Shown here piece by piece: positions 26,661 through 35,822 of a stretch of 64,000 nucleotides of DNA (its first letter is position 1; each line of letters starts with the position of its first letter). Source of the DNA: an uncultured Amphritea sp. (GTDB lineage: Bacteria; Pseudomonadota; Gammaproteobacteria; Pseudomonadales; Balneatricaceae). Location of the stretch: contig NZ_CAKZLP010000017.1 in assembly GCF_937127095.1 (NCBI RefSeq), positions 35,729-99,728 on the forward strand, given 5' to 3'. The translations under genes were made by a program, and so were the position numbers. The notes beneath the pieces were generated by a model that searched no databases, was not told where the DNA came from, and saw only the letters and a list, made by a program, of their open reading frames with translations.

Positions 26661-27169
26661 AGCGTCTTCGCTGTCCTGTGCCGCCGGAAGCGTCTGGCTA
26701 TAAACGCGCACGGCTGGGTGATAATAATGTTTAGCAGCAGGCCCATGATTACGCCGAAGGCTAACCCCTCGACGGTGAGTGGTATGCCCGGCTTAAAATT
26801 ATCCAGCGTGTCTTCGAGGTAGTGATAGCGGGCGGGGTTGAACATATAAACGGATTTAGTCAACAGGTTACCGTTGGCAAAAACTGCCATGCCCTGTTGT
26901 AACTCATTATACAGATCAAGGGTCGCTAGTTTTTGCTGTGCATCTGCTCTGACACTTGGTTCACTATTGCGTTGATGCTGTTCGATCATCGCCCTGATAT
27001 TCGGGTAGCCGAACTGTCGGGCGGTAGCTTCATAACCTTCGACCTGCCATCGGGTTGATTCATACCAGCCGGAGAGATACTGCTGATAATGATCGGCCAG
27101 TTGCGGTATCTGCAGAGCCAGTAGCAGAGCTACGCCAAACACCAGCTTGTCTAATAGTCTTCCAATCAA
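26654..27169 (-). CDS. DUF2937-family membrane protein
   Basis: A 171-aa protein with a hydrophobic segment at residues 10-22 and another near 133-153 (LTVEGLAFGVIMGLLLNIII), with a charged periplasmic-type region between. The layout matches DUF2937, whose function is unknown. The frame opens with TTG at 27169, preceded by AGGAAT; no ATG occurs until well inside the gene, so a TTG start is likely. The C-terminus is basic (RRFRRHRTAK). Confidence 0.75.
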   Translation of the reverse strand: MIGRLLDKLVFGVALLLALQIPQLADHYQQYLSGWYESTRWQVEGYEATARQFGYPNIRAMIEQHQRNSEPSVRADAQQKLATLDLYNELQQGMAVFANGNLLTKSVYMFNPARYHYLEDTLDNFKPGIPLTVEGLAFGVIMGLLLNIIITQPCAFIARRFRRHRTAKTLI

Positions 27170-27455
27170 GGGAATAATTCCTGAGGTGATGTCGTATGGT
27201 CATTAATATACCGCACCGGAGGTCGATGTAAAAACGAAGCTTTTTAGACAGATTGGGAGAGGCTGAGGCGGAACGGAGAGCAACAACCTGATGGTATCCC
27301 TTGCTATTCGCTGTAGGTGTGGTTAAATTTCCGCTGATATGTATTCAGGTTAGTTTCAGACAGTCTCTATAGAATACTCATCAGCTGTTAATCGCTGGCC
27401 GCTGTATTGGCGGGGCTGTTAATACAAAAGCGGATATTATTTAACAAGGTAACAG

Positions 27456-27995
27456 ATGCACGCAGTGGCGAAAAAGCTTGTGTTGGTATTGTCTATGCTG
27501 GCGGTGATAACCGCACAGCTGTTCAATGCTGACTTCGCTATGCCGATGAATCATAGTGGTTCTGTCGCTGCAACTGAGATCTCTCATGTTTCTATGAGTG
27601 TCGGTGATGAAGCAGCGGATCACCTTACTCATGCCCCGGAACACAGATCGACTGCAGCTCACCTTGCCGTTCACCCGCCGTCTCACCTTGCGAATCACAC
27701 CCCGAACACGATGTTAGCATCCGTTGGTGTTGAAGTTGGTAGTGGTTGTTGTGATCAGGATACGCAGAGCATGTCTCACTGCGGTGATTCGGGTAAAAGT
27801 AGTCATTCCTGTGATAACCATGCCGATTGTGCTCAATCCAGTTGTGCCCAGTCCCATTGCGTCAGCTCGGTTGGCTGTGGGCTGTCGCACTATTTTCTGG
27901 ATATAGACGCCTCTTTAGCTGTTTCTTTTTCCGTTAGTCATCTGCTATTACCTCAGAACAGCGTTTCGCTGTACCGTCCTCCCATATTCCGTTGA
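27456..27995 (+). CDS. Cys/His-rich periplasmic protein at the head of the cus operon
   Basis: A 179-aa protein with a signal peptide (residues 1-25). The middle is crowded with possible metal ligands: many His between 33 and 85, then CCDQ, SHCGD, HSCDNHADC and SSCAQSHC. It ends LYRPPIFR, an ending common to small proteins that precede heavy-metal RND operons. I infer copper or silver binding or sensing in the periplasm; the fold is not recognised with certainty. AAGGT precedes the start ATG. The gap 27170-27455 upstream holds the operon promoter, but I see no recognisable copper-regulator box. Confidence 0.6.
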   Translation: MHAVAKKLVLVLSMLAVITAQLFNADFAMPMNHSGSVAATEISHVSMSVGDEAADHLTHAPEHRSTAAHLAVHPPSHLANHTPNTMLASVGVEVGSGCCDQDTQSMSHCGDSGKSSHSCDNHADCAQSSCAQSHCVSSVGCGLSHYFLDIDASLAVSFSVSHLLLPQNSVSLYRPPIFR

Positions 27996-28061
27996 GAACA
28001 TAAGCCGCTAAGCCGGTCTTTTTTCAGCGGGAGAACAGAATAGATCTCCCAGGTTTTCAGA

Positions 28062-29600
28062 ATGTTTCAGACATCATTATGGATGAGTCTGATTCCAGTG
28101 GGTGTATCTATGTCACCAGTACTTACTTTTTTAATACTCAGACCTTCAAGGCTTAGGTTTTTAAGGCTTAGGTCTTCAAAACTTAGGTCTTCAAAACTCT
28201 ATATCAGAGCAACCCTGTACCGCTTGATAGCGGCTGTGCTGCTCAACGGTGCCGTTGCTTCCGTTGCCCTGGCCGAAGCACAAAGCGATGTTTTAACCCT
28301 GGATAAAGCGGTCACCCTTGCGCTGCAGAATGACCCCTGGTTGTCGGGCAGTCGTTATCAGCAGCGGGCGACAGAGGCATTGGCTGAATCCGCGTATCAG
28401 TTACCCGACCCTAAGTTTTCTCTGGCACTGGCAAATCTGCCGACGGATACCTTTGATTTTGAACAGGAGGCGATGACACAACTGGTGGTCGGTGTGTCGC
28501 AAATGTATCCCCGGGGCGATAGTCGGCGTCTGAAGCGCGAGCAACTGACTTTACATAGTGCCAGCCAGCCGCTGATGCGTCAGGAGCGCCAGGCAAAGCT
28601 GCAGCTGACAATAACTCAGCTATGGCTTGAGGCTTATCAGGCTAAACAGTCAGTGCAACTGATTCAACGGGACAGAAAGTTATTTGATCAACTGGTGGAT
28701 ATTTCCCAGGCCAGTTACTCCTCCGGGCTGAGGGGGACAGGACAGCAAGATCTGATTAAGGCGCAACTGGAGCAATCCCGTATTGAAGACCGGCTGACCC
28801 TGTTGTTGCAGAAGCAGGATGTGGCTGAGCAAAAGCTGCTTGAGTGGCTACTGCCTGCCTTGAGTGACGCGTCTATGCCAATGACTGGATTTCACTATGC
28901 GACAGAACTGCCGCTGCTGCGCATCGAGTATAGCAGCGATGACAGCAGCGATTACCGGGATGATTTACAAGCTCAGAGTTTAACTCATACCGCGCTGGCC
29001 AGCCATCTGACCGGCCATCCTTCGATTCAGATTGTGGATCAGAGTATTGCCGCAGCAGCTACCGCTGTGCAGCTGGCGAAACAGAAATACAAACCGGAGT
29101 GGGGGGTGAGTGCCAGTTATGGCTATCGCGGTGAAGATGCGATGGGGCGTGACCGGGCTGACCTGTTCAGTGCCGGTGTCAGCGTCACTATGCCGCTGTT
29201 TTCAACCGTCAGTCAGGACAAAGAGGTCGAAGCGGCAATCGCCAGTCAGGAAAAGATCCGTACCGAACGCAGTCTGATGCTCAGACAGATGATCGCTTCA
29301 TTTAACTCCGCCCGGGCGCAGTTGAGTCGTCTGCAACAGCGCCAGCAGATCTTTGATGACAAACTTCTGCCGCAGGTGAAGCAGCAGGCGGATGCGGCCT
29401 TACATGCCTATGAGTCTGATAACGGTAGTTTTATTGAAGTGGTGCGCGCAGGTATCGCTGAACTTAACACCCGAATCGATTACCTCGACATAACGGTGGC
29501 GCGGCTGCAGCAGATTGCTCAGCTGAACTATCTGCTTACGACCACTGAATCAGCGACCGACAGTTTCACGCTTAGCCAGCCAGGAGTGACCCATGAGTAA
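28062..29600 (+). CDS. cusC: Outer-membrane channel of Cu/Ag efflux (CusC/CzcC-like)
   Basis: TolC-family outer-membrane factor with two repeated halves: LTLDKAVTLALQNDPWLSG at the start of the mature part and a second half near HPSIQIVDQSIAAAATAVQLAKQKYKPEWG. It links the RND pump to the cell surface. The signal peptide (LYRLIAAVLLNGAVASVALAEA) begins only around residue 52. The 50 residues before it contain a 5-residue repeat coded by four 15-bp DNA units (28141-28200). The true start is therefore uncertain: ATG 28062 gives an odd leader, and no good ATG lies nearer. Its stop overlaps the start of cusB. Confidence 0.82.
   Translation: MFQTSLWMSLIPVGVSMSPVLTFLILRPSRLRFLRLRSSKLRSSKLYIRATLYRLIAAVLLNGAVASVALAEAQSDVLTLDKAVTLALQNDPWLSGSRYQQRATEALAESAYQLPDPKFSLALANLPTDTFDFEQEAMTQLVVGVSQMYPRGDSRRLKREQLTLHSASQPLMRQERQAKLQLTITQLWLEAYQAKQSVQLIQRDRKLFDQLVDISQASYSSGLRGTGQQDLIKAQLEQSRIEDRLTLLLQKQDVAEQKLLEWLLPALSDASMPMTGFHYATELPLLRIEYSSDDSSDYRDDLQAQSLTHTALASHLTGHPSIQIVDQSIAAAATAVQLAKQKYKPEWGVSASYGYRGEDAMGRDRADLFSAGVSVTMPLFSTVSQDKEVEAAIASQEKIRTERSLMLRQMIASFNSARAQLSRLQQRQQIFDDKLLPQVKQQADAALHAYESDNGSFIEVVRAGIAELNTRIDYLDITVARLQQIAQLNYLLTTTESATDSFTLSQPGVTHE
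28141..28200 (+). repeat. Four 15-bp tandem repeats at the 5' end of cusC
   Basis: Units GACCTTCAAGGCTTA, GGTTTTTAAGGCTTA, GGTCTTCAAAACTTA and GGTCTTCAAAACTCT. They code for an RLR/RSSKL-like repeat directly before the signal peptide, or they are untranslated leader if translation starts later. Confidence 0.75.
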
Positions 29601-31161
29601 TATCGTTAAGGGATTTGGATTAGTTTTACTGGGCGTTGTGGTAGGGGCTGCAGGTCTTGCTGCAGTCGTAAAAACCGACACTTTCTCAATGGGAGCAACC
29701 GCTACAGTGTCTGAAACGTCTGCACCCGCCAGCGATCAGCCACTTTACTGGGTAGCGCCGATGGATCCTAACTATCGCCGGGATAAGCCGGGTAAGTCGC
29801 CGATGGGGATGGATCTTGTGCCGGTTTACAAGGAGGCCGGTTCTGCTGCGGATGAAGGTCCCGGAACCATCAAAGTGTCCCCTGAGGTGGTTAACAATCT
29901 CGGAGTAAGAACTGCAGTATCGGCGATGACTCAGATGCAGTTCGATGTGCGTACCGTCGGTTATGTGGATTATAACCAGGACGAAATCATCCATGTTCAC
30001 CCCAGGGTTGAGGGCTGGGTTGAAAAGATCTATATCAAAGCGGAAGGCGACCCGGTGGTGAAAGGGGAGCCGCTTTACGACCTTTATGCCCCGGCGCTGG
30101 TTAATGCGCAGGAGGAGTATCTGTTTGCCCTGGCACGGGGTAACCGTGATCTGATTCGGGGCGCGGAAACCCGCTTGCGGGCACTTCAGGTGCCTCAGCA
30201 AACACTGGATAAACTGAAAAAAACAGGCAAACCCAGCCAGAGCGTGACCTTCTTTGCGCCCCAGAGCGGCGTGGTGGATAACTTTAATATCCGTCAGGGC
30301 GTTTATGTAAAGCCGGGTATGACGCTGATGTCGATTGGTGCACTGGATGAAGTCTGGGTTGAAGCTGAAGTGTTTGAGCGGCAGGCAAGTCTGATTGACG
30401 CCGGGCTACCGGTTTCTATAACACTGGATTTTCTCCCGGGAGAGACCCGCCAGGGGACAGTTGATTATGTCTACCCCGCACTGGACCCTGGAACCCGTAC
30501 GCTGAAAGTGCGCATGCGCTTTAACAATCAGGATCGCCAGCTCAAGCCGAATATGTTTGCTGAAGTGATTATCCATAAGCAGGATACACACGCCTCGCTA
30601 ACGGTACCTAAAGACTCGGTGATCCGCGGGGCTGAAGCCAACCGGGTAGTGCTGGCGCTGGGCGATGGTCGCTTCAAATCGGTCATCGTTAACACCGGCC
30701 GCAGTGATGGTAAACAGGTTGAGATATTAAGTGGACTGAAGGCCGGTGAAGCGGTGGTCACCTCCGCGCAGTTTCTTCTGGATTCCGAGTCGAGCAAAAC
30801 CTCTGACTTTATGCGCATGCATGTTGACCAGCCGATGGAGGCCGACTCAGCTGCTATGAGTATGGATGGTATGAGCATGGACGGCATGAGTATGGACGGC
30901 ATGAGTATGGATAGTCTGAGTCTGGATGGCATGGCTCTGGATAGTAACAGTCTGGACGCCCCGCAGAGCGATATGAAAGAGGGGGTTAACCGTGATTCTG
31001 AAAGCCCGATGCCAGAAAGTCAGAAGCCGAAAAGCCAGGGCCAGGATGGCATGAGTCCGAATCAGGAAATGTTTAAACAGGGCCAGATAATGCCTTTGGC
31101 CGCTGAGCCTATCGCGTTGCTCAAACGGTTGCAGTCCACTTCTGCGAGGGCTGTTTTATGA
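29593..31161 (+). CDS. cusB: Periplasmic adaptor of Cu/Ag RND efflux (CusB-like)
   Basis: A 522-aa membrane-fusion protein. After an N-terminal membrane anchor, residues about 52-80 (YWVAPMDPNYRRDKPGKSPMG) form the small heavy-metal-binding domain found in CusB-type adaptors. Barrel-sandwich and beta-barrel regions follow (VHPRVEGWVEKIYIKAEGDPV, VEAEVFERQASLI). The C-terminal tail carries repeats of MSMDG from about residue 422, a methionine-rich extension that could bind Cu(I) or Ag(I). AGGAG precedes the ATG, which lies 8 bp inside cusC. It connects the pump to the channel and passes metal. Confidence 0.92.
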   Translation: MSNIVKGFGLVLLGVVVGAAGLAAVVKTDTFSMGATATVSETSAPASDQPLYWVAPMDPNYRRDKPGKSPMGMDLVPVYKEAGSAADEGPGTIKVSPEVVNNLGVRTAVSAMTQMQFDVRTVGYVDYNQDEIIHVHPRVEGWVEKIYIKAEGDPVVKGEPLYDLYAPALVNAQEEYLFALARGNRDLIRGAETRLRALQVPQQTLDKLKKTGKPSQSVTFFAPQSGVVDNFNIRQGVYVKPGMTLMSIGALDEVWVEAEVFERQASLIDAGLPVSITLDFLPGETRQGTVDYVYPALDPGTRTLKVRMRFNNQDRQLKPNMFAEVIIHKQDTHASLTVPKDSVIRGAEANRVVLALGDGRFKSVIVNTGRSDGKQVEILSGLKAGEAVVTSAQFLLDSESSKTSDFMRMHVDQPMEADSAAMSMDGMSMDGMSMDGMSMDSLSLDGMALDSNSLDAPQSDMKEGVNRDSESPMPESQKPKSQGQDGMSPNQEMFKQGQIMPLAAEPIALLKRLQSTSARAVL

Positions 31162-34100
31162 TTGAGTCGATTATTCGCTGGTCGGTCGGCAATCGTTTTT
31201 TTGTTTTGCTGGCCACGGTGATTCTGGTGGGAGGCGGTTTGTTCTCGCTGAAAAATACTCCGGTTGATGCGATTCCGGACCTGTCCGATGTTCAGGTGAT
31301 TATTAAAACCAGTTATCCAGGCCAGGCGCCGCAGGTGGTTGAAGATCAGGTAACCTATCCGCTGACCACGGCAATGTTATCGGTGCCCGGTGCCGTAACC
31401 GTGCGCGGTTATTCATTTTTTGGTGACTCCTATGTCTATGTCATCTTCAATGAGGATACCGATATGTACTGGGCTCGCAGCCGGGTGCTGGAGTATCTGA
31501 GTCAGGTGGCACCTTCGTTACCGGCAAATGCCCGGCCACAGCTGGGGCCGGATGCCACCGGTGTTGGCTGGGTGTATCTCTATGCGCTGGTGGACAAAAC
31601 CGGCAAGTATGACATCAGTCAGCTACGCAGCCTGCAGGACTGGTTCCTCAAGTATGAGCTGCAAACCGTGCCGGGGGTGTCAGAAGTGGCATCTATTGGC
31701 GGTATGGTGAAGCAATATCAGGTGCGGGTGAATCCGGAAAAGCTGCGCGCGTTTAATATGCCTCTTGCACACATTCAGAACGCCATCCGTCAGGCCAATC
31801 AGGAGGTGGGTGCCTCTGTTGTGGAGATGGCTGAAGCCGAGTATATGGTGCGTGCCACTGGCTATATTCAGGGCGAGGATGATCTGCGGAATATACCACT
31901 GGGGGTCAATGCAAACGGTACTCCGGTGCTGTTACAGGATGTTGCAGAGATCGGCACCGGACCACAGATGCGCCGTGGTGTTTCCGATCTTAATGGTGAG
32001 GGCGAAGTGGTCGGTGGTGTGGTGGTAATGCGCTTTGGTGAAAATGCGCAGAAGACCATTGATGGTGTCAAAGCCCGGCTGGAAACATTGGAAAAAGGGC
32101 TGCCGGAGGGGGTTGAACTGGTGACGGTGTATGACCGTTCCGGCCTGATTGATCGTGCGGTTGAGAACCTTTGGCATAAGTTGCTGGAGGAGTTCATCGT
32201 CGTTGCTCTGGTGTGTATTGTGTTTCTGTTTCATGTGCGCTCGTCACTGGTGGCTATTGTCAGCCTGCCGGTCGGAATTCTGACCGCGTTTATCGTCATG
32301 AACGCTCAGGGAATTAACGCCAATATTATGTCTCTGGGGGGCATTGCGATTGCGATTGGCGCGATGATCGATGGTGCCATCGTGATGATCGAGAATATGC
32401 ATAAGCATATGGAGCGCACCCCGTTGACGAATGAAAATCGTTGGCAGGTTGTTGCTGAATCCGCCAGTGAAGTGGGGCCTGCACTGTTTTTCAGTCTGCT
32501 GATTATCACCGTGAGTTTTGTGCCGGTATTTACCCTGGAAGCACAGGAAGGACGGATGTTTGCGCCGCTGGCCTTTACTAAAACCTACGCGATGGCGGCC
32601 TCAGCGGCACTGGCGATTACGCTGGTGCCGGTGTTGATGGGGTATTTTATCCGTGGCAAGGTGCTGGCGGAGCATAAGAACCCGGTAAACCGTGTTCTCA
32701 CTGCACTCTATATGCCAACGCTTCGAAAAGTGTTGTCCTTCCCCAAGCTGACATTAGCCTTTGCTTTGCTGGTTTTTCTCGTCGGATTGTGGCCTTTGGA
32801 TAAACTCGGTAGTGAGTTTATGCCGCCCCTGGACGAGGGCGATCTGATGTATATGCCCACCACCTATCCGGGCATATCGATTGGTCAGGCGCGTCAGTTG
32901 CTGCAACAAACAGATAAGTTGATAAAGACGATACCTGAAGTTGAAACAGTGTTTGGCAAAGTCGGGCGGGCCGATACTGCCACAGACCCAGCGCCACTAA
33001 CCATGATTGAAACCTTTATTCAGTTAAAACCGCGGGATCAGTGGCGCGAAGGTCTGAGCACCGATGATCTGCGAAAAGAGTTGGATAACCTGGTAAAAGT
33101 GCCGGGGCTAACCAATGCCTGGGTGATGCCGATCAAAACCCGTATCGATATGCTGGCAACCGGTATTAAAACCCCGGTAGGGATTAAGGTCGCCGGGCCG
33201 GATCTGAAAGTGATTCAGCAGATCGGCCAGCAGCTGGAAACCATTCTCAACGATGTGCCGGGTACCGCTTCCGTGTATTCCGAACGGGTAGCCGGTGGTC
33301 GTTATATCAAGGTGGATATTCAGCGACAGAGTGCCGCCCGTTATGGCCTAAATATCGCCGATATCCAGCAGGTCGTTGCATCCGCTATCGGCGGGATGAA
33401 CGTATCGCAAACCGTCGAAGGGCTGGAACGTTATCCGATCAATGTTCGTTATCCACAGGATTATCGTGATTCACCGGAGCAGCTGGCGTTGCTGCCGATA
33501 GTCACGCCCATGGGGCAACGAATCCCGCTGGGTGATGTGGCTGAGATCTATATCGAAGACGGGCCTCCTGGCATTAAGAGTGAAAATGCGCGCCTCAACG
33601 GCTGGACCTTTATCGATATTGAGGGCATGGATATCGGTAGTTATGTTGAACATGCGCAGCAGGTCGTGGCTGATCAGCTGCAACTGCCAGCCGGTTATTC
33701 GGTCAGTTGGGCGGGTCAGTATGAGTATATGCAACGGGCGAAGGAGAAGCTGGCCTATGTGGTGCCGCTGACACTTTCGATCATTGTGATTCTGCTGTTC
33801 CTTAACTTTCGCAACTTTATTGAGGTCAGCATCATCATGGGTACTTTGCCACTGGCGATGGTTGGCAGTGTCTGGCTGATGTACCTGCAGGGCTTCAATT
33901 TCTCGGTAGCGGTGGGTGTCGGGTTTATCGCCCTGGCCGGGGTCGCGGTAGAGATCGGCGTCATTATGCTGGTGTATCTGAATCAGGCGTATGAGCAGAT
34001 GCTGGATCGCTGCGAAAAACAGGGCCTGATTCCACGGGAAGAGACTCTGCGACATGCCGTATTGCAAGGTGCCGGGTTGCGTGTGCGCCCGGTAATGATG

Positions 34101-34289
34101 ACCGCTGCGGCGATAATCGTTGGTTTATTACCGATTCTTTACGGCAGCGGTACCGGTTCTGAGGTGATGAGCCGGATCGCTGCGCCAATGGTGGGCGGTA
34201 TGGTGAGTGCGGTAGTGCTGACGTTGCTGGTATTACCGGCGGTGTATTTCCTCTGGCGGCGGCGATCTATCGCCGCTCTGGAACATTAA
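31158..34289 (+). CDS. cusA: Cu(I)/Ag(I) efflux RND transporter CusA
   Basis: A 1043-aa RND pump of the heavy-metal class. The three methionines that relay Cu(I)/Ag(I) in CusA are all in place: Met566 in LMYMPTTYPG, Met616 in PLTMIETF and Met665 in RIDMLATGIKTP, with nearly the same spacing as in the E. coli protein. The proton-relay aspartate sits in IAIGAMIDGAIVMIENMHKH in membrane helix 4. This argues for Cu/Ag rather than Co/Zn/Cd. The ATGA overlap with cusB shows coupled translation. It exports monovalent metal from the periplasm and cytosol with proton flow. Confidence 0.95.
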   Translation: MIESIIRWSVGNRFFVLLATVILVGGGLFSLKNTPVDAIPDLSDVQVIIKTSYPGQAPQVVEDQVTYPLTTAMLSVPGAVTVRGYSFFGDSYVYVIFNEDTDMYWARSRVLEYLSQVAPSLPANARPQLGPDATGVGWVYLYALVDKTGKYDISQLRSLQDWFLKYELQTVPGVSEVASIGGMVKQYQVRVNPEKLRAFNMPLAHIQNAIRQANQEVGASVVEMAEAEYMVRATGYIQGEDDLRNIPLGVNANGTPVLLQDVAEIGTGPQMRRGVSDLNGEGEVVGGVVVMRFGENAQKTIDGVKARLETLEKGLPEGVELVTVYDRSGLIDRAVENLWHKLLEEFIVVALVCIVFLFHVRSSLVAIVSLPVGILTAFIVMNAQGINANIMSLGGIAIAIGAMIDGAIVMIENMHKHMERTPLTNENRWQVVAESASEVGPALFFSLLIITVSFVPVFTLEAQEGRMFAPLAFTKTYAMAASAALAITLVPVLMGYFIRGKVLAEHKNPVNRVLTALYMPTLRKVLSFPKLTLAFALLVFLVGLWPLDKLGSEFMPPLDEGDLMYMPTTYPGISIGQARQLLQQTDKLIKTIPEVETVFGKVGRADTATDPAPLTMIETFIQLKPRDQWREGLSTDDLRKELDNLVKVPGLTNAWVMPIKTRIDMLATGIKTPVGIKVAGPDLKVIQQIGQQLETILNDVPGTASVYSERVAGGRYIKVDIQRQSAARYGLNIADIQQVVASAIGGMNVSQTVEGLERYPINVRYPQDYRDSPEQLALLPIVTPMGQRIPLGDVAEIYIEDGPPGIKSENARLNGWTFIDIEGMDIGSYVEHAQQVVADQLQLPAGYSVSWAGQYEYMQRAKEKLAYVVPLTLSIIVILLFLNFRNFIEVSIIMGTLPLAMVGSVWLMYLQGFNFSVAVGVGFIALAGVAVEIGVIMLVYLNQAYEQMLDRCEKQGLIPREETLRHAVLQGAGLRVRPVMMTAAAIIVGLLPILYGSGTGSEVMSRIAAPMVGGMVSAVVLTLLVLPAVYFLWRRRSIAALEH

Positions 34290-34327
34290 AAATTCAATTC
34301 AGTGATTTAACGAACGGAGAAAACAAC

Positions 34328-34894
34328 ATGACATTTAATAAACTTATCCTGGCCAGCAGCCTGAGTGCAGTGATGCTAAGTAGCGGATTCAGCGCGGGTG
34401 TCAGCGCTGCTGGCAATACCGCGATGCAACAGGGCAGCATGGATCATAGCGCGATGCAACATGGTGATATGAACCAGAACGGTATGCCACAGGAGGCTAT
34501 GTCTCCAAAGATGTCTCAGGAAATGTCCGGCGAAATGAACCACGATACGATGTCTCAGGGGATGTCTGACAATAAGATGTTCCTGGAACAAAAGGATATC
34601 GACGGCTATACGGTCAGCTTCCATGTGATGGCTGCAGAAGAGGGGATGAGCCATGGCGGCACGCACAATCTGATGATCAAAGTGGAGCAACAGGGTGCCG
34701 TGGTTAGCGGTGCACAGATGAACTCTAAAGTGATCTATCCTGATGGGACCGAGGAGAGCAAACCGCTGATGGCGATGGGTGAGTGGCAGATGGCGGGTTA
34801 TGACCTTAAAGCGAGTGGTAAACATCAGCTGATGGTGTTGTTCAAAACCCCGGATGGTAAGAAACATTTTGGCGGTTTGTATTATTCAAAATAA
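34328..34894 (+). CDS. Met/His-rich periplasmic protein after cusA
   Basis: A 188-aa protein with a signal peptide (residues 1-28) followed by a stretch to about residue 80 in which Met and His recur in short motifs such as SMDHSAMQHGDMNQ and MSGEMNHDTM. The C-terminal half (HNLMIKVEQQG ... GKHQLMVLF) looks like a compact beta-fold. I infer a Cu(I)/Ag(I) chaperone or buffer serving the efflux complex, like CusF in role but not in sequence. GGAG precedes the ATG; it follows cusA by 38 bp. Confidence 0.7.
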   Translation: MTFNKLILASSLSAVMLSSGFSAGVSAAGNTAMQQGSMDHSAMQHGDMNQNGMPQEAMSPKMSQEMSGEMNHDTMSQGMSDNKMFLEQKDIDGYTVSFHVMAAEEGMSHGGTHNLMIKVEQQGAVVSGAQMNSKVIYPDGTEESKPLMAMGEWQMAGYDLKASGKHQLMVLFKTPDGKKHFGGLYYSK

Positions 34895-34923
34895 CGTTTG
34901 ATGGTTGGGGAGGAAGGAGCCGT

Positions 34924-35174
34924 GTTGGGGTTCGTTCCTCACCCCAACCTACCAGCCGAATATTGTAGGTTGGGATGAGGCACGAATCCCAACATCCATT
35001 AGCACAATGAAGTAACCATTATTGTTCATTCACCGATGTTTGATCGGTCTATCCTGTAGGTTGGGATGAGGCACGAATCCCAACATCCATTAGCACAATG
35101 AAGTAATCATTATTGTTCATTCACCGATGTTTGATGGTCTATCCTGTAGGTTGGGATGAGGCACGAATCCCAAC
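34924..35174. repeat. REP cluster (BIME-like) upstream of the RAYT gene
   Basis: Four REP units: one inverted at 34924-34952 and three direct at 34965-34993, 35056-35084 and 35146-35174. Direct units start GTAG and continue GTTGGGATGAGGCACG, forming a stem with the closing TCCCAAC. Two of them sit in a 90-91-bp tandem repeat. The GTAG foot and short hairpin are standard REP features recognised by RAYT proteins. Confidence 0.88.
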
Positions 35175-35203
35175 ATCTAATCCAATGGCACAGGGAGGTG
35201 ACT

Positions 35204-35734
35204 ATGTATTACCGACGGGCTTCGCAACCAGGGGGGTGTTATTTCTTTACGGTGAATCTTCATGATCGTGATAAGGATTTGCTCGTTAGCCATATCGATC
35301 TGCTGCGTGAATCCTTTCGACAGGTTAAGTTACGTCATCCTTTTCACATTGATGCGCTGGTGGTGCTACCGGAACATCTGCATGCTATCTGGTCCCTGCC
35401 TGAAGGAGACTCCGATTTTTCTACCCGTTGGGGGCTGATTAAAGCGAATTTTTCCCGAGGTTTGGTTAAGGACGAATTGATCTCTAAGAGCCGTATATCG
35501 AAGGGCGAGAGGGGAATTTGGCAGCGACGCTATTGGGAGCATCTTATCCGTGATGAAAATGATTTTCGCAGGCATGTGGATTACATTCATTTTAACCCGG
35601 TTAAGCATGGTTTAGTTCAGCGATGTATTGGCTGGCAATATTCCAGTTTTCACAGTTATGTTGCGCGAGGGACATTACCCATTGATTGGGGTGATGGGGT
35701 AACAGACCTTTCGGCGGAAGGGTTTGGTGAGTAG
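35204..35734 (+). CDS. REP-associated tyrosine transposase (RAYT)
   Basis: A 176-aa Y1/HUH nuclease. HLHAIW supplies the metal-binding His pair, and the tyrosine in YIHFNPVKHGLV is the likely nucleophile. RAYT proteins bind and nick REP hairpins in single-stranded DNA and are thought to spread them. The start ATG 35204 is set by GGGAGGTG just upstream; the open frame reaching 35156 runs through a REP unit. The gene is flanked by REPs on both sides in opposite orientation, the usual arrangement. Confidence 0.92.
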   Translation: MYYRRASQPGGCYFFTVNLHDRDKDLLVSHIDLLRESFRQVKLRHPFHIDALVVLPEHLHAIWSLPEGDSDFSTRWGLIKANFSRGLVKDELISKSRISKGERGIWQRRYWEHLIRDENDFRRHVDYIHFNPVKHGLVQRCIGWQYSSFHSYVARGTLPIDWGDGVTDLSAEGFGE

Positions 35735-35790
35735 GAATGCTTCGGTGTTTTAGACGTTATTTGGTCGTAGAGTTGGCTTTTCAAAGAGTT

Positions 35791-35819
35791 GTTGGGGTTT
35801 GTGCCTCACCCCAACCGAC
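35791..35819 (-). repeat. REP unit downstream of the RAYT gene
   Basis: Inverted REP with stem GTTGGGG / CCCCAAC; read on the minus strand it starts GTCG rather than GTAG. It lies just past the end of the response-regulator gene on the minus strand and could also act as its 3' hairpin. Confidence 0.8.
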
Positions 35820-35822
35820 GTT

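Noticed and set aside
31158..34289. CzcA-type Co/Zn/Cd pump
   Set aside because: The three methionines of the CusA copper/silver relay are all present at the right spacing, and the neighbours are Met-rich.
34924..35174. Regular repeats that might be a CRISPR array
   Set aside because: The repeats are REP hairpins with GTAG feet inside 90-bp tandem units, the intervals are themselves repeated, and a RAYT gene follows. No cas genes are present.
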